Positions 7,944 to 13,585 of a DNA stretch of 13,585 nt are shown piece after piece. Both the position numbers and the translations under genes were made by a program. Numbering within the stretch: position 1 is the first letter of the stretch; every line of letters begins with the position of its first letter. Below the pieces are notes generated by a model, which saw only the letters and a list, made by a program, of their open reading frames with translations, was not told the origin of the DNA and ran no database searches. This DNA is from Albidovulum sp. Its GTDB lineage: Bacteria > Pseudomonadota > Alphaproteobacteria > Rhodobacterales > Rhodobacteraceae. The stretch spans positions 1 through 13,585 of the forward strand of contig JAUQYB010000031.1 of assembly GCA_030837825.1 (NCBI GenBank), in the 5' to 3' direction.

Positions 7944-8932
7944 AGCCGGGAAAGCGCAGCATCGAGCGGCGCCCAGTCGTCAAGCTCAAGCCGCACCGGC
8001 ACGGTCAGCACCTTGGGGCGGAACTCCTGCCCGAGGCGGACGGCGTCCTTCTCGGTGGTGACAAGCTGGGCGCCGAGGGCCGCCGCGTCGGTCTCGAGCC
8101 GGTGGAGAAGCGCGGGTGTGAAGGGCTGGTGATCGTCAAGCGCGACGGTGCGGCGCAGCTCGGCGCCAAGCGCGCGGAGCGTGGCGAAGAACTTTTCGGG
8201 ATGACCGATCCCGGCGAAGGCGAGGACCGGCAGGTTCTGCCAGTCCATGCCGGTGGGCAGCGGGCGGAGAGCGCCCGTCAGATGCGGGACGGACAGCGCG
8301 CCGGCCCAGGTCCGTGCGAAATCCGCCTGGGCTTCGGCCGGGCCGATCGACAGCACGAAGTCGGCCCGCTGCAGCCCGGCGGCGACAGGTTCCCTCAGCG
8401 GGCCGGCCGGAAGGCAGAGACCATTGCCGAAGCCGCGGGCGGCATCGACCGCGATCAGCGAGAGGTCCTTGAAAAGCGCGGGATTCTGGAAGCCGTCGTC
8501 CATCAGGATCACCCGCGCCCCGGTGGCGACGGCCGCCATCGCCCCGGCGGCGCGGTCGCGGGCGACCCAGACCGGGGTGAAGCCCGCCAATAGGAGCGGC
8601 TCGTCGCCGACATCCGCAGCCGTATGGCGCCGTTCGTCCACCCTGACCGGGCCGGCGAGCCGCCCGCCATGCCCGCGGCTGACGACATGCGCCTCGACGC
8701 CCCGCGCGGCAAGGCGCTGGGCCAGCGCGATCACCGTGGGGGTCTTGCCGGTGCCGCCGGCGTTGAGATTGCCGATGCAGATCACCGGCACGCCGGGCCT
8801 GAGGCCCGGTCCCGACGCGACGCGGCGGGCGGTCGCGCGGGCATAGGCCTGCCCGAGCGGCGCCAGGAGCCGTGCGGGCCAGGCCGGGCGGTCGGGCGGG
8901 CTGAACCAGAAGGCGGGCGGCTCCATCGCCAT
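7934..8932 (-). CDS. lpxK: Tetraacyldisaccharide 4'-kinase LpxK
   Basis: This gene encodes 332 residues, the usual size. LpxK phosphorylates the 4' position of the lipid A disaccharide at the inner face of the cytoplasmic membrane. An N-terminal amphipathic/hydrophobic helix (about 14-40) anchors it. The P-loop reads NAGGTGKTP (57-65). Further family blocks are SRGHGGR (85-91), VGDEPLLLA (108-116), MDDGFQN (144-150), the DDHQPF segment (266-271) and TTEKDAVRL (292-300). The preferred ATG at 8932 overlaps the stop of the upstream gene as TGATG. A GTG one codon earlier and an ATG two codons later are possible. It is last in a minus-strand run with DUF4170 and the Kdo-transferase-like gene, consistent with lipid A/inner-core assembly. 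Confidence 0.95.
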   Translation of the reverse strand: MAMEPPAFWFSPPDRPAWPARLLAPLGQAYARATARRVASGPGLRPGVPVICIGNLNAGGTGKTPTVIALAQRLAARGVEAHVVSRGHGGRLAGPVRVDERRHTAADVGDEPLLLAGFTPVWVARDRAAGAMAAVATGARVILMDDGFQNPALFKDLSLIAVDAARGFGNGLCLPAGPLREPVAAGLQRADFVLSIGPAEAQADFARTWAGALSVPHLTGALRPLPTGMDWQNLPVLAFAGIGHPEKFFATLRALGAELRRTVALDDHQPFTPALLHRLETDAAALGAQLVTTEKDAVRLGQEFRPKVLTVPVRLELDDWAPLDAALSRLGL

Positions 8933-10161
8933 CACGCCGCCGCCTCGCCGCGCCGGGCGTCCAGCGCCGCGAGAACCGCCCCGGCGACGCGATCGGTCAC
9001 CTCCGCCCCGCCCGAGGATGCCGCCCAGGCGTTGTGCGCCAGAAGCGCCGCCCGGTCGGGCGCGATCAGTTCGGTGACCGCTTCGGCCAGCGCGTCCGGG
9101 CCGGCGACGAGTCGCGCCGCGCGTGCCTCGGCCAGAAGCGCATAGGCTTCGGGATAGGGGCCGGGATGGGGACCGTGCAAGATCGCCGAACCCAGCGCCG
9201 CCGGCTCGAACGGATTTCTTCCGCTGCCGCCCGGCACCAGCGTGCCGCCCATGAAGGTGACGGGTGCGAGCCGATACCAGAGGCCAAGCTCGGACTCCGC
9301 GTCGGCAAGGAACACCTGGACCTCTGGGTCCGGCTCCTCCTCGTGCGAGCGACGGGCGACGATCCCGCCTTCCGTGCCGATCCGCTCGGCCAGCGCGTCC
9401 GCCCGCGCGGTATCGGCCGGCACCAGGATCAGCAGCATACGGTGGGCCAGTCCCATCGCACGGGCATGGGCGGCGATCACGGCCTCTTCCTCGGCCTCGG
9501 GGCAGGCAACGGCGAGCCAGACCGGCCGCGTCGCCAGAAGCGCGGCCAGCGCCGCGCGCTCGGCCTCGTTCCCGGGGAGGGGATCGCTCGTTTCCTCAAT
9601 GCGGCCGGCGATCTCGACGGGCAGTTGCCGACCGCCGAGGTCCCGCAGCCGGCCGGCGGTTTCGGGATCCTGGGCGAGAACGCGGGCGAACCTGCCGAGA
9701 AGCGACCGGGCGAGCGCGCGCCGCCATCTCAGGGCCCGTTCATCGGCCGCGGTCATGCGGATGTCGGCCAGGACCAGCGGGATGGTGCGATCGTGCGCCC
9801 CGGCCAGAAGCGCGGGCGGCAGCGACGCCCCCGCAAAAAGGGCGAGGTCGGGGCGCCAGTGGTCAAGGAAGGCAGCAATGGCGGCGGTGCGTTCGGGCGG
9901 CTGGCGGTCGGCGACGGTGGCCGCCGGAAATCCCCCCGCATCGGGCGGCGCCGGCCCTTCGGCGGTGACGAGAAACGACAGGCCCGGACGCAGTTCGACA
10001 AGCCGCCGCGCCAACTGCGCAAGCCGCTTGCGCCCCGATCCGGCACCGATGTGCATCCAGACGAGCGTGCCTGCGGGCCGATCGCCGCGCACCGGCTCAG
10101 GCTCGGTTCCGCGGCGTCCCGCGGCGAGCAGATAGAGCGCGAGGGCGAGCGAACGGGCCAT
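8932..10161 (-). CDS. Kdo transferase-like glycosyltransferase (WaaA/KdtA family, GT30), divergent
   Basis: This gene encodes 409 residues and aligns by eye with WaaA, which adds Kdo to lipid IVA. The N-terminal half shows [12 protein letters not shown] (33-44), [12 protein letters not shown] (98-109) and [11 protein letters not shown] (127-137). The C-terminal half has [19 protein letters not shown] (283-301), [10 protein letters not shown] (303-312), NPFEPAALG (316-324) and HGPH (329-332). Family landmarks are altered. The SxGE box carrying the catalytic Glu is GSGR here; the ExExWPN-type acceptor block reads GASLPPALL; and GGHNxxEPA has become [11 protein letters not shown]. It may be a specialised paralogue with another acceptor, or catalytically weak. 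The ATG at 10161 is chosen because the family-like sequence begins there; the frame is open to 10383 but that part reads against the DUF4170 gene. It overlaps lpxK by one base. Confidence 0.85.
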   Translation of the reverse strand: MARSLALALYLLAAGRRGTEPEPVRGDRPAGTLVWMHIGAGSGRKRLAQLARRLVELRPGLSFLVTAEGPAPPDAGGFPAATVADRQPPERTAAIAAFLDHWRPDLALFAGASLPPALLAGAHDRTIPLVLADIRMTAADERALRWRRALARSLLGRFARVLAQDPETAGRLRDLGGRQLPVEIAGRIEETSDPLPGNEAERAALAALLATRPVWLAVACPEAEEEAVIAAHARAMGLAHRMLLILVPADTARADALAERIGTEGGIVARRSHEEEPDPEVQVFLADAESELGLWYRLAPVTFMGGTLVPGGSGRNPFEPAALGSAILHGPHPGPYPEAYALLAEARAARLVAGPDALAEAVTELIAPDRAALLAHNAWAASSGGAEVTDRVAGAVLAALDARRGEAAA

Positions 10162-10174
10162 CGTCCTGAAACGC

Positions 10175-10420
10175 TCAGCCGCCGAGTTCCTCGGTCGGCG
10201 CGGCTTCGCTGCCCTCGTCGCGAAGCCGGTGGATATGGGCGATGAAATAGCGCGTGTGCGCGTCGTCCACGGTGCGCTGCGCCTCCGCCTTCCAGGCGGA
10301 ATAGGCCGAGGCATAGTCGGGGAAGATGCCGACGACATGGATCGCCGATGGATCGCGGAAGACGGTCTTGGTCGGGCTGACAAGTTCGCCGCCGAAGACG
10401 AGGTGAAGGCGCTGGGTCAC
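10175..10420 (-). CDS. DUF4170 family protein
   Basis: This gene encodes 81 residues, soluble and without signal peptide or membrane segment. The sequence (MTQRLHLVFGGELV, then HVVGIFPDYASAYSAWKA and HTRYFIAHIHRL) is the compact alphaproteobacterial DUF4170 family, which has no assigned function. The start is a GTG at 10420 with GGGAG six nt upstream; no ATG precedes the conserved block. The stop is 13 nt from the Kdo-transferase-like gene, so it likely heads a DUF4170, GT30, lpxK transcript. Its repeated association with lipopolysaccharide genes (remembered synteny) suggests, without proving, a role in envelope biogenesis. Confidence 0.9.
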   Translation of the reverse strand: MTQRLHLVFGGELVSPTKTVFRDPSAIHVVGIFPDYASAYSAWKAEAQRTVDDAHTRYFIAHIHRLRDEGSEAAPTEELGG

Positions 10421-10455
10421 GTGGGGCTCCCGTATTTCGCGTCCGATGCGGCGAC

Positions 10456-10491
10456 AACCTATGCGATGGCCGCCGGCGCCTCAAGGCGCCG
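10456..10491 (-). promoter_or_regulatory. Weak promoter-like pair overlapping a 7-bp hairpin upstream of DUF4170
   Basis: CGGCGCC (10474-10480) and GGCGCCG (10485-10491) form a 7-bp stem with a TCAA loop. On the reverse strand a TTGAGG (10484-10479) lies 17 bp before TAGGTT (10461-10456), an imperfect -35/-10 pair that would start transcription about 30 nt ahead of the GTG at 10420. Both matches are poor, so this is only a candidate. The remainder of the 173-bp divergent spacer shows no clear promoter for the plus-strand gene. Confidence 0.25.
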
Positions 10492-10593
10492 CACCGCAAC
10501 GAGTGGTTGACTTGGTGCCCCGGCTCGGGCTGGTGCTGTCCCAAAAGGATGCAACCGGGCCGGAACGGCGGCCCCACGGTCGGGAAGGCTAAG

Positions 10594-12321
10594 ATGGCGA
10601 AGGCAGATGCCCTGCCCGCAAGGCTCTGGACGGGAATCGCCGTCGCCGCCGTGCTGCTGGCGCTGGTGCTCCGGCTCTACGGGCTCGATCTCCGGTCCAT
10701 CAGTCATCCCGAGGTCTATGTGCCCGGCATCCCGCTGCCGCTGGAGCACTCGGTGCCGCCGCCGCGGCTGACCTGGGCCGATACGCTCTGGATGCACTAC
10801 CATGACGAACCGCATCCGATGGGCTGGTATCTGGCGATGTTCGCCTGGACCAAGGTCACCGGAATTTCCGAGTGGGCGCTGCGCCTTCCCGGCGCGGTGA
10901 TCGGCGCGGCGTCGGTCTGGCTGGTCTTCCTGCTCGGCCGGCGCGTCTTCGGCAGCGCCGCCGGGGCACTTGCCGCGGTGCTTCTGGCGCTGCACGGATT
11001 TCACGTGTTCTGGAGCCAGGCGGCGCGAATGTATGTCCCCGGCGCCTTCCTCGGACTGCTTTCGACACTGCTGCTGCTGGCCTTCGTCTATGACGGGCGC
11101 CGCCGCATGCTGACCGGCGCGGGCTATGTGCTGAGTGTCGCCGCCACCGCGACCTGCGTCGAATTCGTCTGGCCGCTTCTCGGCATCCAGATCCTCTGGG
11201 CCACGCTGGTGCTTCCAGCACGGGGTGATTTCCGCTGGTCAGACGTGCTCCGCGCGCGAATGGCAGGGATGCATCCGGCGATCCTGCTGCAGATGCTGGC
11301 GGTGATGATCTCGGCGCCGGAACTGCTGCATTCGGTGTACCGGGCGCGGGCCGGCGCGGTGGAGCAGACCGGCCTTGCCTTCCTGCGCGAATACCTTTCG
11401 TTCGGCTTCCTTTTCGTCACCGACCCCGATGCGATTCCCCCGATGGCCCTGTCGGCACCGGTCGCCGCGGCGCTTCTCGTCGCGGTGCTCGGGCTCGTCG
11501 CGGGTGGTATCAGGGCGCCGGCGCTGGCGCCCCGCCCGGCACCGGCGGGGGCGGCGCTTCCCGGCTGGCTGCCCGTTGCCGTGGCGGCTGCTGCGGCTGC
11601 CGTCATGGTCTGGCTGGCGCTGATCGCCCTGCACCGGAACGCGGCCCTTCTGGTCGTGGCCGCGGGCCCGGTCCTGGCGCTTTGGCTGCCCGCGCTCAGC
11701 CGTGCGGCGGACCATGTGCTTTCCCGTTCGGTCGCGTTGACACGCTGGCGCGAGGCCACCGCCGGGCCGCGTCTTCTGGCGGTGCTGGTGGGCGTCGCCG
11801 CGCCGCTGATCCTTTTCGTCCTGTCGGCGAAGGTCGAAATTCTCGCAAACCGGGCATTCCTTCTCTTCGTGCCGGCACTTCTGGTTCTCGTTGCCGGGGC
11901 GGTCACGGCGATCCCGCTTTCATGGCCGCGCCATGTTGTTGCGGCGGCGCTGATCGGCCTTTTCGCGGCGAGCCTGCCCTGGTCCTTCGCCAGGCCCGGA
12001 AGCCCGCGCGACCACAAGGCGCTCGTGGCCGGAATGCAGGCCAGCTACCGGCCGGATGACCTGGTCTTCGTGCTCGACAAGCGGTGGGAAGAGGCGCCGT
12101 TATTCTACTATCTTCCCGCCGCGCGGTTTGTCTTCGGCGACTATGCGGAGGCGTTGCGGCGGGACCCGCAGGCGCGGGTCTGGCTTGTCACCTGGCCGTG
12201 GGAGGACATGCCCGTCATCACCGACGAACGCCGCGAGGCGCTGGCGGGCTATGCCCGGGTGGACCATGTGGAGGCCCTGCGTGCCTCGGCGGAGCTGTTC
12301 GTTCCGCCGGGAAATCCCTAG
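10594..12321 (+). CDS. Polytopic membrane glycosyltransferase, GT39/ArnT-like (PMT_2 type)
   Basis: This gene encodes 575 residues with about ten hydrophobic segments. Such enzymes use polyprenyl-phosphate sugars and transfer them to lipid A, proteins or other lipids on the periplasmic face. The first periplasmic loop carries acidic residues: Glu40 in SISHPEVY, and Asp71-Glu72 in HDEPHPMGWYL, the usual position of catalytic acids. WALRLPGAVIGA (94-105) and WSQAARMYV (140-148) are the hallmark PMT_2 blocks. A soluble periplasmic tail spans about 470-575 (YRPDDLVFVLDKRW, PLFYYLP). The ATG at 10594 has GGGAAGG five nt upstream; the frame is open from 10507 but the extra part lacks membrane character. 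It lies on the strand opposite to the lipopolysaccharide cluster around it and ends in a CTAG shared with cysQ. The sugar and acceptor are unknown. Confidence 0.88.
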   Translation: MAKADALPARLWTGIAVAAVLLALVLRLYGLDLRSISHPEVYVPGIPLPLEHSVPPPRLTWADTLWMHYHDEPHPMGWYLAMFAWTKVTGISEWALRLPGAVIGAASVWLVFLLGRRVFGSAAGALAAVLLALHGFHVFWSQAARMYVPGAFLGLLSTLLLLAFVYDGRRRMLTGAGYVLSVAATATCVEFVWPLLGIQILWATLVLPARGDFRWSDVLRARMAGMHPAILLQMLAVMISAPELLHSVYRARAGAVEQTGLAFLREYLSFGFLFVTDPDAIPPMALSAPVAAALLVAVLGLVAGGIRAPALAPRPAPAGAALPGWLPVAVAAAAAAVMVWLALIALHRNAALLVVAAGPVLALWLPALSRAADHVLSRSVALTRWREATAGPRLLAVLVGVAAPLILFVLSAKVEILANRAFLLFVPALLVLVAGAVTAIPLSWPRHVVAAALIGLFAASLPWSFARPGSPRDHKALVAGMQASYRPDDLVFVLDKRWEEAPLFYYLPAARFVFGDYAEALRRDPQARVWLVTWPWEDMPVITDERREALAGYARVDHVEALRASAELFVPPGNP

Positions 12322-13094
12322 GCCAGCGCCCCGCGGATTGCCCTCCAGAGCGGTTCGGGCGCGGCGATGATACCTTGCGCCAGGGGTTCGGCCGCGTTGT
12401 AGGCGATGGCGTCGCCCATGCGGTCGGTCACCCGGGCCCCGGCCCGGCGGGCGATCAGGTCGCCCGCGGCGATGTCCCATTCCCAGGTCGGGCGGAGCGA
12501 CAGCATGGCGTCGAAGCGACCCTCGGCCACGAGGCAGAGCCGCCAGGCGAGCGAGGCGCGGAACTCGCGCCGGAAGGGCGGCGGGGTGCCGTCTTTCCAG
12601 TGTTCGGGCGCAAGGTTCGGCCGGGAGGCGAGAAGCGTGGCGCGCTCCGCCTCGGTCCGGGCGGAGGCGCGGATCGGCTGGCCGTTCAGCGTGGCCTCGC
12701 CGGTCTCGGTCGCGGCATAGAGCGCGTCCTTCGCCGGCAGGTAGACGACGGCCGCAATGATCCGCCCCGCCTCGGCGACGGCGAGCGAGTGGGCGAAGCT
12801 TTCGTCGCCGTCGATGAAGGCGCGGGTGCCGTCGATCGGATCGACGATGAAGCTGCGCCCGCGGCCGAGACGGGCGGCATCGTCGGGGGTTTCCTCCGAC
12901 AGCCAACCGTAGTCGGGCCGGGCCGCGCCCAGATCGGCATGAAGCATGCCGTTGACGGCAAGATCGGCCTCGGTCACCGGCCCGGCGCCACCGGGCTTGT
13001 CCCAGCTTTCGGGGCGCTTGCGCCAGTAGCGCAGGGCGATCTCGCCGGCCGCCCGTGCCGCCCCGGTCAGAAGCTCGAGGTCATTCGCCGGCAA
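12318..13094 (-). CDS. cysQ: Inositol monophosphatase-family phosphatase, probably 3'(2'),5'-bisphosphate nucleotidase CysQ
   Basis: This gene encodes 258 residues. It is a metal-dependent phosphatase that would hydrolyse 3'-phosphoadenosine 5'-phosphate from sulfate assimilation, or inositol-1-phosphate. The metal and catalytic motifs are all present: VTEADLAVN (40-48), WLSEET with Glu67 (64-69), DPIDGT with Asp85 and Asp88 (85-90), and WDIAAGD with Asp207 (206-212). The start is a TTG at 13094, with GAGGG eight nt upstream and family-like sequence from the first residues. No ATG or GTG in frame precedes the VTEAD block. The start overlaps pmbA by 14 nt, so translation is probably coupled. 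The stop TAG shares the palindrome CTAG with the convergent GT39 gene. CysQ versus inositol monophosphatase cannot be settled by motifs alone. Confidence 0.9.
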   Translation of the reverse strand: MPANDLELLTGAARAAGEIALRYWRKRPESWDKPGGAGPVTEADLAVNGMLHADLGAARPDYGWLSEETPDDAARLGRGRSFIVDPIDGTRAFIDGDESFAHSLAVAEAGRIIAAVVYLPAKDALYAATETGEATLNGQPIRASARTEAERATLLASRPNLAPEHWKDGTPPPFRREFRASLAWRLCLVAEGRFDAMLSLRPTWEWDIAAGDLIARRAGARVTDRMGDAIAYNAAEPLAQGIIAAPEPLWRAIRGALA

Positions 13095-13585
13095 GGGTCA
13101 GGCCCTCGACCAGAAGCGAGGGCACGACATGCGACAGATGCGCCCGCGCGTCGTTCGCCGGCGTGATCCGCATCAGCATGTCGCGCAGGTTGCCCGCCAG
13201 CGTGCATTCGTTGACCGGATGGGTGATCCGGCCGTTCTCGGCCCAAAAGCCGGAGGCACCGCGGGAATAGTCCCCCGTCGTCGGGTTGATCGAGGAGCCG
13301 ATCATCGCGGTGACCAGAAGCCCGGTTCCCATCTCTTCCAGAAGCTGCTCGCGGCTCCGGTCGCCCTGGGTCAGCGCGATGTTGGAGATCGAGGGGGCGG
13401 GCGGCGAAGAGGGGCCGCGCGTCGCCGAGGCCGTGGATTTCAGTCCGAGCTTGCGAGCCGTGCCGAGATCGAGCGTCCAGCTTTTCAGCACGCCGTCGCG
13501 GACGATGTCGCGCGGCGCGGTCGCCAGCCCCTCGGCATCGAAGGGGCGGGAGGAGGAGATGCGCGGGCGGTGCGGGTTCTCGAAG
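13081..13585 (-). CDS. pmbA: PmbA/TldE, TldD/PmbA-family metalloprotease subunit (C-terminal part)
   Basis: The reverse strand is open from the right edge to the TGA at 13081, giving 167 C-terminal residues of a protein usually about 450 long. FENPHRPRISSSRPFDAEG opens the visible part. The family C-terminus follows: LLVTAMIGSSINPTTGDYSRGA, FWAENGRITHPV and LAGNLRDML. In E. coli, TldD and PmbA (TldE) form the protease that matures microcin B17 and degrades CcdA. TldE lacks the metal-binding site and acts as partner. The sequence resembles PmbA/TldE more than TldD, by the GYSRGAxGFWVENG-type block. The start lies outside the window; an internal GTG at 13491 is not the true start. It precedes cysQ and overlaps it by 14 nt. 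Confidence 0.93.
   Translation of the reverse strand, partial: FENPHRPRISSSRPFDAEGLATAPRDIVRDGVLKSWTLDLGTARKLGLKSTASATRGPSSPPAPSISNIALTQGDRSREQLLEEMGTGLLVTAMIGSSINPTTGDYSRGASGFWAENGRITHPVNECTLAGNLRDMLMRITPANDARAHLSHVVPSLLVEGLTLAGE
13103..13107 (-). promoter_or_regulatory. Shine-Dalgarno supporting the TTG start of cysQ
   Basis: On the reverse strand GAGGG lies eight nt before the TTG at 13094, inside the pmbA coding sequence. There is no ATG or GTG in frame before the first conserved motif, so the TTG is the best initiator. Confidence 0.55.

Noticed and set aside
9034..10245. A 403-residue plus-strand open frame opposite the Kdo-transferase-like gene
   Set aside because: Antisense shadow with no recognisable motifs; the minus-strand frame aligns with GT30 and has operon-like junctions.
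10507..10535. TTGACT at 10507-10512 as the -35 of the GT39 gene
   Set aside because: No acceptable -10 lies 16-18 bp downstream (the sequence there is CTGGTG), so the hexamer match alone is not enough.
12084..13166. A 360-residue plus-strand open frame opposite cysQ
   Set aside because: It overlaps the end of the GT39 gene and is antisense to all CysQ motifs; composition is typical of a shadow frame.

Overview
The window is about two-thirds G+C, densely coded and free of tRNA, rRNA, CRISPR or transposon signatures. The gene content points to an alphaproteobacterium, most likely Rhodobacteraceae (Rhodobacter/Paracoccus-like): a CcrM (GANTC) DNA methyltransferase next to rnhB; mutY beside a DUF721 gene and a DsbA-family gene; and a pmbA/cysQ/DUF4170/Kdo-transferase-like/lpxK cluster. 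That assignment rests on family knowledge and remembered synteny, not on a search. The window looks like core chromosome rather than a mobile island.

Layout from left to right. (1) 1-520, minus strand: two small envelope-type genes, a single-pass membrane protein cut by the left edge and a short secreted protein. A 187-bp divergent spacer with an inverted repeat separates them from (2) a plus-strand secreted protein with a duplicated Cys motif (708-1187), which ends in a strong hairpin. (3) 1317-3150, plus: rnhB then ccrM, with four GANTC sites packed into 55 bp at the ccrM promoter, closed by a clear intrinsic terminator. (4) 3243-5507, minus: mutY followed by an AlkB-type membrane hydroxylase. 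(5) 5592-7918, plus: DUF721 (DciA-like), DsbA-family oxidoreductase and class III CoA-transferase, tightly spaced and probably one operon. (6) 7934-10420, minus: DUF4170, Kdo-transferase-like GT30 protein and lpxK, reading toward lower coordinates and ending convergently against the CoA-transferase. (7) 10594-12321, plus: a GT39-type polytopic glycosyltransferase on the opposite strand. (8) 12318-13585, minus: pmbA/tldE (cut by the right edge) and cysQ, overlapping by 14 nt.

Functional themes. Genome maintenance is represented by rnhB, ccrM, mutY and DUF721. Envelope and lipopolysaccharide biogenesis is represented by lpxK, the GT30 protein, DUF4170 and GT39. Thiol folding (DsbA) and small-molecule metabolism (AlkB, CoA-transferase, CysQ) make up the rest. 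I found no clearly new multi-gene system. The points most worth a second look are the GANTC cluster inside the ccrM promoter, the GT30 protein that lacks the motifs normally tied to Kdo-transferase catalysis, an RNase HII whose usual GRG motif reads GCG, and variant histidine boxes in the AlkB homologue.
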